Positions 45,411-56,769 of a stretch of DNA of 64,000 bases are shown here, one piece after another. Below the pieces are notes generated by a model. It was not told the DNA's origin, did no database searches, and was given only the letters and a program-made list of their open reading frames with translations. Source of the DNA: Calliphora vicina (Eukaryota; Arthropoda; Insecta; Diptera; Calliphoridae); contig NC_088784.1 of NCBI RefSeq assembly GCF_958450345.1, forward strand, positions 64,505,747-64,569,746, written 5' to 3'. Numbering within the stretch: position 1 is the first letter of the stretch; each line of letters opens with the position of its first letter. Both the position numbers and the translations under genes were made by a program.

Positions 45411-46811
45411 AAAAATGTAAAGAAAGAGTAACATTTACCACCACTTCAACAGTTAAAACTGAGGGAATCTGTTAGCGAATAGTTTCTTTAAGCACTAACC
45501 ATACAGGCCTTCGGCACTGCTACCAACCACGTTGGCCTTAAAAGTACATATTTAACGTTCCACCCATCGGTAAAACCCCTACAAAAGACACACCAAAATC
45601 GAATGACCCGAACCAATATCATTCGATCCTAAACAGTGTTGATTTTTTACAAAAATTGCTAAGATGTCCCACTTTAGAGGGCTATAAAATATTAACCATA
45701 TACAATATTAGCTATATGTATTTCATAAAATGCGCACTTAAGAGTAGAATAAAATGGTAAAAATCCAACCTGTGTCAAAATAAAATAGAATTACCCATAA
45801 ATATATGTTCTTATTCTTGAATCTCTACTACTGTGCATCATTATGTGTATTAATATAAATATTGTATTTTACATTCAAAAAAAACTTGTTATGAACATAA
45901 ACGTACATATTTCATAATAAATTTCTAACTATTTCCTTTAAGGAAACTTAATTACTTGAAGCATATAAAGTGGGGTTAAATATTTTGAATTTTAAAACCC
46001 TACCTAACATTGTTTACGTGAGAATATATTTCTGTACATATAATCAGTTCATAAGCAGAGAAATCATTTACTTACTAATTAAATCACCATTACAAATTAT
46101 ACGTTAATGGTTGACAATACAAGGGAAACATTTCCAAATATTTAATTACTAGATCAAAATCCAAACATATTCGGCTGCTACTTCGAATCTGTTTTCTCTG
46201 TGTAGTAAATTTTTAAATAATATAGTTTTCAAACAAAGTTTGAATTTTTATTGGTATGACTAAGTTATGGATATAATTCCACAAAATATTGAATATTGTT
46301 ACTTTACTTTTTTTTTGGTTTATTAACAATAATTTTACTTTATGTGCAACAATGTCCTGGGAAAAAATGTATCCTCTTCATCTACAGCAAACTGATTGAT
46401 ACTCTTATTTATAGTTTGTAAATAGCTGCTAATCTAAAGTCATTAATATGAAAAGTTTTAATCCTCTTAATCATTTAATTAAGTCAAAGAATATTTACTA
46501 CGCTTATAGCTGACTGTCTGACAAAAGCAAAAGGAAGACAAAACAACAACAACATCCATCCATTCATTATTTCATTCATCCATCCAACCATTTAGCATTA
46601 AAATGCACTTAAATACCATGTGAATGTAATTAAAAAAAACTTTATGTGGTAAAGAAAGGGAAACGTAAATACCTAGAATGAAATGGAAGTGAAAGAAAGA
46701 CTGGTCAAAGAAACCACACAAAAATGCATTTTAGAAATCTTTTCCATTGAACTCTGCCACATACATATGTAAGCGGATTAGACTGCTACACAATTGTAGA
46801 GAGAAAACAAA
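45411..46811. other. Retroelement leader remnant, then AT-rich DNA
   Basis: 45411-45640 has higher GC and probably belongs to the pseudogene at 41655-43332. The rest is AT-rich, with a MITE scrap near 46187-46206 and CATCCATCC simple repeats near 46555-46590. No gene is seen. Confidence 0.4.
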
Positions 46812-47220
46812 GTAAGAGAGCTATATTCGGCTGTGCCGAAACTTATATACTCTTCACCAAATTATACTTCAAAATACAAATTTTAAATATTTTATTTTTT
46901 AAATTTAAAATTTTTTTTTTGTTTTTTTTAATATTTAGCGAAAAAAAAATTTGGGTTAAAGAATATTTTTTCCGATTTTGACCCATTGTAGGTCCAACTT
47001 ACTATACGTCTTTGAAATTTCTATCATTAAATATCCATATTGTCCTGGTCTTTTCCTTATATCTCAGCCATTTGTGGTCCGATTTTCTCGAATTTAAATA
47101 GCAACCGAGCCGGAAGAAATCCGGAGGTATGTAAGTTTTTTGGGGGCTTCGGAAAGTTGATTTCAACAGACGGACATGGCTTAATCAACTCCGCTATCTA
47201 TAAGGCTCAAGAATATATAT
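46812..47220 (+). repeat. R1 repeat, cut at its right by a foldback element
   Basis: It starts GTAAGAGAGCTATATTCGGC and reaches AAGGCTCAAGAATATATAT, the R1 block that usually continues ACTTTGTGGGG. The GGGGCATTTCATG element begins exactly there. Confidence 0.78.
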
Positions 47221-49233
47221 GGGGCATTTCATGTCAAGTGAACCAACTTTTGAAATCGATGTCTTCCGATCGGGATGAAATTTGCACCAAGGTTAGCTCT
47301 ATTGGATAGTAACTCAGACACAATTTTTCAACAACATCGGTCGAGAACTCTCTGAGTTATAGGGGGTAAAATTTTGACAATTTGGTCAAACAGGGGTTTT
47401 TTCTTATCCATGTAACTTATTACCTATTGTTCTTAGCAAAATGTGTCCCAAATAGTATAGATAGCTATTTCTTCGATCTTTCGAAAAAAAATATTTAAAA
47501 AAAAAAATAAAAAATTTTTAATATTTTTTTTCCGAAATCAAAAACTTTTTTGACTTTTTTTTAAAATACGTCATTTTTTTTTTTATTTTTTTTTTCTTAA
47601 AATAAAGTTTAGATATTTTCCTTGAACACCTACTTGGTCGCTTAGTGGGATGCGAGTGGGATATCTATCAAAATAAATATTTTGTAACAATTTTTTAATT
47701 TTTTTTTGCAAAATCGAAATTTTTTTCCAATATGGGACTTTTTTTTAAAAATTTTTTTTTGCTCAAAAGAAAGCTTAGGTCTTTTCCTTTAAGACCTATT
47801 TTGTCACTTAGGAAGATGTGAGTAGGATATCTATTAAAATAAAAATGTTGTAACTCAAGACATTCAATTATTGACTTTTTTTTTGCAAATTCGAATTTTT
47901 TTTCAAAATGGGCCCTTTTTTAAAAATTTTTTTTTAGTCAAAAGAAAGCTTAGGTCCATTCCTTTAAGATATTTTAGGTCCCTTAGTGGGATACGAGTGG
48001 GATATCTATCAAAATAAATATTTTGTAACTCAAGATATACAATTTTTGATTTTTTGGCAAAATCAAAAACTTTTTTGACTTTTTTTTAAAATGGGCCCTT
48101 TTTGTAATTTTTTTTTTTTTGCTATAAAGAAAGCTTAGGCCTATTCCTTTAAGATGGTTTTGATCGCTTAGTGGGATGCGAGTGGGATATATATCAAAAT
48201 AAATGTTTTGTAACTCAAGACATACAATTTTTGTGTTAAAACATTTATTTTGATAGATATCCCACTCGCATCCCACTAAGGGACTAAACATATCTTAAAG
48301 GAATGGACCTAGGCTTTCTTTTGAGCAAAAAAAAAAATTAAAAAAGGGCCCATATTGGAAAAAAATTTTGATTTTGCAAAAAAAAATTAAAAAATTGTAT
48401 GTCTTGCGTTACAAAATATTTATTTTGATAGATATCCCACTCGCATCCCACTAAGGGACTAAAAATATCTTAAAGGAATGGACCTAAGCTTTCTTTTGAC
48501 TACAAAAAAAAATTTAAAAAAAGGGCCCATTTGGAAAAAAAATCGTATTTGCAAAAAAAAAAGTAAAAAATTGTAAGTCTTGAGTTAAAAAATATTTATT
48601 TTGATAGATATCCCACTCGCATCCCACTAAGCGACCAAAAGGGTCTTCAAGGATAATATCTAAGCTTTTGTTTGACCTAAAAAAAAAGATTAAAAAAGGG
48701 TCCATTTTGAAAAAAAAAAAGTCAACAAAGTTTTTGATTTTGCAAAAAAAGTCAAAAATTTTATGTTTTGAGTTACAAAATATTTATTTTGATAGATATC
48801 CCACTCGCATCCCACTAAGCGATCAAGGAGGTGTTCAAGGAAAATATCTAAACTTTATTTTAAGAAAAAAAAAAAAAAAAGGACCCATTTTAAAAAAAAT
48901 TCAAAAAAGTTTTTGATTTCGGAAAAAAAATATTAAAAATTTTTTATTTTTTTTTTTAAATATTTTTTTTCGAAAGATCGAAGAAATAGCTATCTATACT
49001 ATTTGGGACACATTTTGCTAAGAACAATAGGTAATAAGTTACATGGATAAGAAAAAACCCCTGTTTGACCAAATTGTCAAAATTTTACCCCCTATAACTC
49101 AGAGAGTTCTCGACCGATGTTGTTGAAAAATTGTGTCTGAGTTACTATCCAATAGAGCTAACCTTGGTGCAAATTTCATCCCGATCGGAAGACATCGATT
49201 TCAAAAGTTGGTTCACTTGACATGAAATGCCCC
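47221..49233. mobile_element. Complete 2-kb foldback, GGGGCATTTCATG family
   Basis: Ends GGGGCATTTCATGTCAAGTG and CACTTGACATGAAATGCCCC are perfect inverted repeats. The arms remain paired almost to the centre near 48240. Each arm holds several units of about 170 bp containing AGTGGGATGCGAGTGGGATA, TCTATCAAAATAAATATTTT and GCTTAGGTC. The flanks are ATATATAT (47213-47220) and ATATGTAT (49234-49241), a 7 of 8 match. No credible protein is encoded; frames in it are poly-Lys/Phe. Other copies are 12088-13410 and 18943-19243. Confidence 0.88.
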
Positions 49234-49605
49234 ATATGTATCTCCACAAATTCCGCTCCAAATAAGTTTTATATATACAAAATTCATGTCACCAAATTTT
49301 GTTACGATCGGTCCATAATTAGTCATAGCTCCCATATAGACCCGCTTCCGAAAATCACTTTAACGTGCTTAAATCGCTTAAAAATGTTGGTATACTCACA
49401 AAATTCAACATAGTAAACTTTCATATAGACTAAATTTCATGGTTATCGGTCCATAATTGGTCATAGCCCCCATATAAGGCCCACTTCCGAAAATCACTCA
49501 AAAATATAAATTATTGAAATTTTAAAAGAAAAATATTTTTGCTCTTTTACTTAGTGTAGGGTATTATATGGTCGGGATTGACCGACCATACTTCATTACT
49601 TGTTT
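49234..49605 (+). repeat. R2 interspersed repeat
   Basis: GGTCCATAATTAGTCATAGC, GACCCGCTTCCGAAAATCAC and GGTCGGGATTGACCGACC match the R2 copy at 21125-21672. Confidence 0.75.
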
Positions 49606-49800
49606 TTTTTAATTTTTATACCCTCCACCACCATAAGTGTTGAATGAGGGTATATATAAGTTTGTCATTCCGTGTGTAACATTGAGAAATATTCATCTGA
49701 GACCCAACAAAGTATATATATTATTGATCCTTATGAAATTCTAAGTCGATTGAGCCAAGTCCGTCTGTCTGTCCGTCTGTGTAAAACACGCTCACGTCCA
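49606..49800 (-). repeat. R1-like repeat end, minus orientation
   Basis: TTTATACCCTCCACCACC, GTATATATAAGTTTGTCATT and AAAGTATATATATTATTGAT match the 3' end of R1 in reverse, then GTCCGTCTGTCTGTCCGTCT. Confidence 0.65.
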
Positions 49801-50038
49801 AAATACGCAAACAAACTTAGTAGGGTTGCAAGAAAAATGTTTATTATTGTCCTAAGCAGTTCGGTATTGAAAATCAGCGAAATCGGTATAGTGGAACCAA
49901 AGTTATGAATTAAAATGTGGGACAACCTCAAAAAAAAATTGATAATTTTCACATATTTTTGGACATTTTTAGTAAATATATTGCAGCTAATAACATAAAA
50001 TTTTGCACTCGTTACTTTTATGATAAAAGGAGTAACTA

Positions 50039-50395
50039 CACTGATAGAAAAACCGTCATAACGGTGATGTATTTTGACATCAGTTCTATGTCAAGTGTCT
50101 TCGTTTTTGACCCCATGACACTTTTCATCATTGTGATGTCAGTCTTTATATCAATTGATAAAATTGTCATCAGGGTGAAAATGTCATCAATGTGATGACA
50201 TATCGTCATCACAGAGATGACTAATCGAAGTCAGTTTAATAAAAAAATGTCATCAGTGCGATGACACGGTAACATCGGAGCAATGACTCTTCGGGCTCAA
50301 TTTTATGACAAACTGTCATCAATGCAATGATACATTGGCATTGAAGAAATGACTAATCGGCATCAATTTAATGACAAAAAGTCATTTTCTTCAGT
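50039..50395. repeat. Left subterminal GTCATC/GATGAC array
   Basis: Many direct and inverted copies are seen, for example GTCATCAATGTGATGACA (50181), GTCATCAGTGCGATGACA (50250) and GTCATCAATGCAATGATA (50318). The pattern is a short palindrome with a 4-6 base spacer, repeated with drift. Confidence 0.8.
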
Positions 50396-51250
50396 AATTC
50401 CGCTACGTGATTTTCTAGAGACTGCATAGTCTCATTTACAAATATAAAGGCGTCCTGAGAATCACGCACAGTAAAAGTCTTGTATTGGTTTTTTCCATCT
50501 GCCTCACTTTGCACTTCTTTACGCGTTTGGAAAATTAGGTAGTGTAGGCACACAATATCTTCAAATAAGTATTTTCGGAATCTAGAAAGTAAATATTTTA
50601 ATAATTAGAATTTGTTTCTATATTACGTTTTTCGATTAAAATATTACCATTATCAAGATCGTCTATATTGACTGAATCCATCACCCGTTTAAAATTAACA
50701 TCACGGGTCTTCGCTCCATTGTTCAATTGCTTAAAAAGTTTAATAAAGCTGTCTTTCCAAGCCATAGTGCTGTCATTTATGTCAAACATTTTATTAAAAT
50801 CGATATCAATCTGACAAAAAAGGAAGTAAATGTTACGTTAAGGATAAATAAATTGCAATATTTCAATATACATGCCAGTTTAACTCCACGTGTTTCTTTA
50901 TAATGGGGCCAAAGTTTAAATATTTCGTCCATTGTTTGGCAGTCATTTTTTATTTGATAAAATCTTAATTTTGAACACGCAAACCACGTAGAGTAAAATT
51001 CCTCCGGTGGCAGCTCATAATAGCGAAGACTTTTAATTAGAATATGATCTCCGTCTTGGGGTACTAAAATGAAAAAAGACACAACCCAATTAGGCGATTA
51101 TTGGTAAATTCAGTAGATATTCTCACCATATACTTCGTTTTTAGATCGATGTTCGCCACTTTTTGTGAGAGATTTTAATGATATTTTATTATTTATATAT
51201 TTCGTGTATATTTTGCCACGTCTTCCAGTTCGGTAAAAGGAAAGTTTTTC
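50372..51250 (-). pseudogene. Unrecognised multi-exon gene carried by the 50039-53199 element, damaged
   Basis: The minus-strand coding pieces are: a frame at about 51240-51130 ending at a donor ATG|GTGAGA; an exon from 51063 (acceptor ATTTTAG) reading VPQDGDHILIKSLRYYELPP, then FYSTWFACSKLRFYQIKNDC, and DEIFKLWPHYKETRG with a possible donor GTTAAA; an exon after TTTTTTGTCAG (about 50812) reading IDIDFNKMFDIND, then WKDSFIKLFKQLNNGAKTRD; and an exon after TTACTTTCTAG (50583) reading FRKYLFEDIVCLHYLIFQTR, then ENHVAELLKKM. The last join needs a phase that no visible donor provides. The 5' end is cut by an R1 insertion at about 51252. I have a vague impression of similar unnamed proteins in insect and cnidarian transposons but cannot name a family. 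Confidence 0.45.
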
Positions 51251-51251
51251 A

Positions 51252-52070
51252 TTTCAAGTAAAAGTGCTATATTCGGCTATGCCGAATCTTATATACCCTT
51301 CACCTTTGTTGTGGATGCATTATTATTTTTTATAATTAGTATATATGTATGTACATTGCCCACTTTCAGCGTACAGCATCCTAAATTTATCAAGACCACA
51401 AAAAACAACAACAACGCCAAACGAAACAAAACACCAAAAGAAAAAACAAAAACAAAATACGCAAGGCAATGAAACCAACACACATCCAAACATACGTTTA
51501 ATTGTATAAAAAAAACAACAACGCCAAAAGAAACAAAACACAAAAAAAAAAACAAAATACGCAAAGCATGCACATCCAAACATACGATTTTTTGTTTTTT
51601 TGTCAAAAAAACCAACACACAACCAAACTAAACTTTAGTTGTATAAAAAACAACAACAACGCCAAAAGAAACAAAACACAAAAGAAAAACAAAATACGCA
51701 ACGCATGCACATCCAAACATACGATTTGTTGCTTTTTTGTAAAAAAAACCAACACACAACCAAACAAACGTTTAGTTGTATAAAAAACAACAACAACGCC
51801 AAAAGAAACAAAACACAAAAAAAAAACAAAATACACAAAACTTGCACATACAAACATACGTTTTGTTGTTTTTTTGTCAAAGCATGCAATACATTGTGTT
51901 TTTTGATGAAATTTTCAGAGGTTGTCTCGGATTTTTGCTCATATCTCCGTTATTTATGGACGGATTTTGCTGATTTTAAATAGCAAAATTCTCGAAAGTA
52001 TGTCTGACAGAATTGTTGAAGATTTGGATCCCGGAGATATCTGGGGCCTTCAGAAAATTGATTTCAACAG

Positions 52071-52105
<35 letters not shown>

Positions 52106-52195
52106 GACATGGCTTAATCGACTCCGCTATCTATAAGGATCCAGAATATATATACTTTATAGGGTCGGAAATGAAAAATGTAGAAATTACAAACT
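51252..52195 (+). repeat. R1 repeat expanded by internal tandem repeats
   Basis: The 5' part TGCTATATTCGGCTATGCCG and TCTTATATACCCTTCACC is at 51263-51303. The 3' part (GGACATGGCTTAATCGACTC, AGAATATATATACTTTATAG) ends near 52195. A (GACA)n run lies at about 52068-52106. The middle is replaced by the 137-bp repeats. Confidence 0.72.
51395..51890 (+). repeat. Tandem repeat, 137-bp unit, about 3.6 copies
   Basis: GTATAAAAAACAACAACAAC-type unit starts occur at 51504, 51641 and 51778, each followed by CGCCAAAAGAAACAAAACAC, ACATCCAAACATACG and CCAACACACAACCAAAC. Overlapping open frames on both strands (up to about 110 residues) arise because the repeat lacks stops. Their composition is Lys/Gln/Asn or Phe/Cys only and I do not call them genes. 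Confidence 0.9.
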
Positions 52196-52554
52196 TTTAC
52201 TTAAGAAAATGATAGGACTTTAAATGTTCAAAATAATATTCGTGGTTTATAAAAAACTTTTCACAAATAAAACACTTCATTTTTTACTTACTGGCTTCGA
52301 AAAGAGTTATTTTTTTGTTAATATTGTTATAAAAAAATTGCACACGACCGCAAACAATAATACCGCACTCCTCAATGAGATTTAAAAATAAACTGAACTA
52401 GAACAAACAAAAACAAAACACATTTCTTCTTAAAGAATTTAAATTAACTGTTTACAGTTATTTTGGACAACTTTTTTCATTTCTTTTGTGTCTGGAATAC
52501 TTTACTATGTTTGTTGTTGTTTATTTAACTCTTAACTCTCTTCGCTCTTATTAG

Positions 52555-53199
52555 GTTTGATGCAAATGCAACATATGATGTCAAAGTGACATCAATTTGA
52601 AGACATTTACTTAAATATTTTGTCTTTGCATATACTTTGTCTCTCTTTGGTAAAAAATTATTTTTATTTTGTAATTGTAATGATGACAAACGTACATCAA
52701 TGTGATGTTATTTTTATATGTATACTATATTTTACAATTTACTCCTTTCGCTCTCATTATTTTTGATGTTGATGTCAAATGTGATGATTGAATGTCATCA
52801 ATATGAATGCTGTATGTTCCATAAAGTTTTTCTTGCTTTGAATATAAATGTACATCAATGCGATGTCACTTATGCATGTTTTAAAAATGTGTCTATAAAC
52901 AAAAATAATGGGTAATACAATAAAATGTTTACTAAAACAGACTTTACAAACATTTTAACATTATTTAGTTTTATTTTTATTCATACTTTACCTGTCAACA
53001 ATACACAAAATGTGTCATCAAATTGATGTCACTGAAATCATTGCATAGATGACACACAAAATATGACAAAATTTTATGATGACGTTCGTCATTGTATTGA
53101 TGTCTCTTTTTGTTTCATTGATGCCATTTGTCATAACATTGATGTAAAAATTCTGATGATAGGGCATCATCAATATGAAGATGCATTTTTCTATGAGTG
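52555..53199. repeat. Right subterminal GATGTCA/TGACATC array
   Basis: Scattered motifs such as GATGTCAAAGTGACATCAAT (52578), TGTCATCAAATTGATGTCAC (53012) and CATCAATATGAAGATGCATT (53169) mirror the left array. They are more diverged and more widely spaced. Confidence 0.75.
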
Positions 53200-53204
53200 T
53201 ATGG

Positions 53205-53585
53205 TGAAAATTATAAGAATCGGTCCATAATTTCTCCTAGCCCCCATAGAAATTTCTTCCCGAAATATGGTTCTATTTTTGAAATTAAAAATTTTATATT
53301 TTTCTAGATTCATTATTCTAAAATATTCAAAAAGTTGTATTAGATGAAAGAAAAAGTACCACGAAAATTCAAAAGTACCTTTAGAAGAAACAAAAAAGTA
53401 ATACAAATCACCCCTTCTGGATTTTATACATTATATATTCTTATGATTATGAACATTTCATTAAAAGTAAATGAAGTATAATTGAGATAAATTAAATTTT
53501 CCAAGTTAATTTTTACATAAAAGTAAAAAAGTACCATACGATTCTGACTTATGTGTTATCATTATTGTTTTATCCATAAATGAAT
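53205..53585. repeat. R2 scrap, then AT-rich DNA
   Basis: CGGTCCATAATTTCTCCTAG with CCCCATAGAAATTTCTTCCC is an R2 block. The rest to 53585 shows nothing. Confidence 0.5.
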
Positions 53586-53589
53586 CATT

Positions 53590-54372
53590 AATTTTTGAAT
53601 TAATTCGCGAATTATTCATGCATTGAATTCGCAAATTTTAAATTAATTCTTTTCACATAAAAAAATTAATTGATTGAAATTTGAGTCAATTCAAATGAAT
53701 TTGGTAAAAATGAATTGCAATTTATTTCCAACTCAAATGAATTGCAATTCGTTTGCAACTTAAATTAATTTATCAAAGTGAATTACAATTCATTTCCAAT
53801 TCATTTGAATTGAATTGATTTTGAATTAATTCTAATGAATTAAAAATAGAATTAGCAATTCATTTCCAACTCATTTGAATTGAATTTAATAGAATTGAAT
53901 TGAATGAAATTTTAAATGATTTTGTAAGTAAATCTACAGTAATCACCGTCCTTTTGTTATTCAAATAAAATCCCCATGATATACTGGAATTGTCAGCGAA
54001 GATCCTATTAAAATTGTAAGAAACTTAAATTTGTATTTTTCATTCCCCTTAGATCTGCTCTTGAATTTGATTGATTGCAACTCATTTTTGATTTCATTCA
54101 TTGTTCTAATTCATTTTAATGAATTCAAAATCAATTCAATTCAAACGAATTGGATATGAATTGCAATTCACTTTAACAAATTCATTTGAATTGCAAACGA
54201 ATTGCAATTCATTTTACGGATTAGTTTGAAATGAAAAGGAATTGCAACTTCTTTTTAAAAATTAATTTGAATTGAAAATTAATTGAAATTCATTTCTGCC
54301 TAATTCGTTTGAATTGACTCAAATTTCATTTAATTTTTTTTTTTTTGTGAAAAGAATTAATTCAAAATTTAG
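53590..54372. mobile_element. GAATTG-rich foldback repeat
   Basis: The left part (AATTAATTCTTTTCACATAA, TTTGAGTCAATTCAAATGAA) is matched inverted at the right (TTTGTGAAAAGAATTAATTC, GAATTGACTCAAATTTCA). Between them both arms are built from ATTCATTTGAATTGAATT-type short palindromes. No coding sequence is seen. Confidence 0.7.
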
Positions 54373-54377
54373 CTAAT

Positions 54378-54620
54378 TTGTACCCTTCACCAAATTATAC
54401 TTCAAAATACAAATTTTAAATATTTTTAGGTAAACAAAATTTATTTCTTTTTCCAAAGTTGTTTTTATTCATTTTTTGGAAAAAATTTTTTTTCGAATTT
54501 TTATTTTAAATTTTAATAATTTTTTTTTTTTTTTTTAAAAAAAATTCGGCTTAAAAAATATTTTTTCCGATTTTGACCCATTTTAGGTCCAACTTACTAT
54601 GGTCTTATATACGTCGCACA
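54378..54620 (+). repeat. R1 repeat fragment
   Basis: ACCCTTCACCAAATTATACTTCAAAATAC-type sequence through TTTTGACCCATTTTAGGTCC to TCTTATATACGTCG matches the 5' half of R1. Confidence 0.7.
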
Positions 54621-55184
54621 GTGGTATTTTTTTGGCAAAAAGTCTATTTTTTTACAGTTATTTTTTAGAAATCTAATGATGAAATTCTGTAGAGAAATGT
54701 TTCATTAGTAGAAAACCATGATTTGTTTTCGAAAAAAATAAAATTTTGTATAAAAAAGAGTGTGGAAAAGTTATCTAAATATTATACAACCAAAACTGAT
54801 GAAAATTGTACTACATTTCAGTTGTTTATACAATAAATATGGTTCAACTACCAATAGTTTTATAGCATTTTTATTAAAATATAGTATTTTTAATTTAATA
54901 TGAAAGAAAAAATATTTAAATTACATATATAGTTTAAGAGATCTGAGCAAATCAAAATGGCGCCAAAAAATTTAGCATTTGCAGTTTTCATTCGAAAAAA
55001 TAATAAGTTAGCTCGGTCTACCTCCGTGTTAGTACTACTACTAAAATTTAGTAACTAAATGAAAGTTTGGAACATTTTCTTTCATTTTATGTAAAAAATT
55101 CTGCGACTTTTTGTGATCGCTGAACAAACTTATAAATTTTGTGATAAAAATCAAGTATTTTTTATGAATATTTACTTTTACTTT
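54621..55184. other. AT-rich DNA, no gene seen
   Basis: No repeat boundary or frame is supported. Confidence 0.4.
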
Positions 55185-55660
55185 TTATATGGGGGATGGG
55201 AGCAATTATGCTCCTATCCTTATGAAACTTAACAGATAGATTTGAGTTTATATAAATATTGTTTATTTCGAATTTCATCACGATACTATTATTTTTATGT
55301 GACTTTTAAACGATGAAACTATTTTCAGAAAGCGACCTACATACATGTATATGGACTAGGTTCATACTTTCTTCATACTTTGTAGTATGATATGTAAAAT
55401 TTAAATAAGATCGCTGCATTATTTAAGAATTTATGACGTTATTTATCCAACGTTATTTTGGAAGGACCCTTGTATGGGAGGTACCCCTAGGGACTATTCG
55501 ATATGAACCATTTTTAATATTTAGCTTTTCTATATGAAACTAGCCAAGTGTACCAAAATTTAATATCATAGGAGCACTCCTTCTACTTTTTGCAAAAAAA
55601 TGTATGAACCCATACCACTTTGAGACGTATATATACTTTATAGGGTCGGAAAATACAAGC
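55185..55660 (-). repeat. R2-like degenerate repeat, then an R1 scrap
   Basis: TATGGGGGATGGGAGC, CCTTGTATGGGAGGTACCCC and TTTCATCACGATACTA have the R2 pattern. ATATATACTTTATAGGGTCG at 55629-55648 is an R1 motif. Confidence 0.5.
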
Positions 55661-55810
55661 TTGCTTATTTGTATATTCCTCACATTTACTATAGGTATAA
55701 AGAATTCTTCCGATTTTATTTTATTCTTAACAACAAACAAAACATGTGGATGGTTACACTTGTGTTTCTGTTTTGCGGAATGAATATTTTATTTAATAAC
55801 AAACATATAT

Positions 55811-56002
55811 GGTCAATTCACAAGATCTCCTATCATGTCATATTGTCATAATTTCCTAATATTTCACGACTCGGCGGCTCGGCTTTACTGACTCTTGGGG
55901 GTTCGGCGCAGGTTGAAAGACAATAACAACATTTTCAAATCATTGTGAAATATTACAACATTATGACAATATGACATGATAGGAGACCTTATGAATTGGC
56001 CA
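55811..56002. mobile_element. Palindromic element, about 60-bp arms
   Basis: GGTCAATTCACAAGATCTCC, TATCATGTCATATTGTCATA and AATATTTCAC at the left pair with GTGAAATATTACAACATTAT and GACAATATGACATGATAGGA at the right. The unpaired centre is GC-rich (GACTCGGCGGCTCGGC). Confidence 0.75.
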
Positions 56003-56769
56003 ATAGATTTACACATACAAAAATCTTAGACTTTATTGTTTGGTTTTGATACCTTTAGTGTATACATTAGGATTGGTTAGGAATGAAAGTTTACAAAAAT
56101 CTGTAAAGCATCAACATAAATGTGGCCAACCTAATGTATATTAGGGTGGCCCTTATTATTCACTTTTTCCGATTTTAGATGATCTTAAGATATAAAATTG
56201 TTTCTCTTCAACTAAAAACCAAATGCTAAAAGTTTGAGCTAAATCGGATAACGTTTAGAGATTGAAAATTTGATTATATAAGTTTTGGCTCAAAGCCAAA
56301 ACAGTTAAGCAGGTATTTTATTATATTTTTTGTAGATTTCATTAAACTCAATTATTGAAATTTAAAATTAGTATTTTATAATAATTTAAATTACATTAGT
56401 TTACAAATCAAACATTTTTGTTTGCTCATGGAATGAAACTTATATTTTTGAAAAGAGCTAAGGACGCTATCTAATTGAAAATTTGTTGTTTCCCACCTAT
56501 ACGTCAAAAGTTTGAGATATATTTTTCTCCTGCCCTGAGTGCTACTAATGCATACTGTACCGAATTGTGGTAATTAGGTATTTACATCGTTTTTGGGTAC
56601 TCAACACTCTGGCGAAGCTACTAGATACTTTCAGAGTTGTATTTTTTAACTAATTCCAAAAAAATTAACAGGAAAAAAATAAATACTGTTTAAAAGTACA
56701 TATTGTTTGTAGATAAACGTTAATAAATTGCTATTAAATACAAAACTTTAAAGTAAAAACTATTTTAAA

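Larger units (their letters stand above)
50039..53199. mobile_element. 3.16-kb TA-flanked element with GTCATC-rich ends
   Basis: CACTGATAGAAAAA at the left and TTTTTCTATGAGTG at the right are inverted repeats with one mismatch, each bordered by TA (50037-50038 and 53200-53201). The first 360 bp and last 640 bp are packed with GTCATCAnnnTGATGAC-type motifs. Between them lie a decayed spliced gene on the minus strand and an R1 copy carrying 137-bp tandem repeats. The terminus resembles the TA-targeting MITEs with CACnnAGAAAA ends (for example 30278-30598). I cannot assign it to a superfamily. Confidence 0.7.

Noticed and set aside
47983..48916. Open frames of 60-100 codons in the foldback at 47221-49233
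   Set aside because: They sit in a near-perfect palindrome, are mirrored on the other strand and have repeat-driven composition.
51289..51983. Several overlapping open frames of about 60-115 codons on both strands
   Set aside because: They lie in the 137-bp tandem repeat, have only Lys/Gln/Asn or Phe/Cys composition and exist because the repeat lacks stops.
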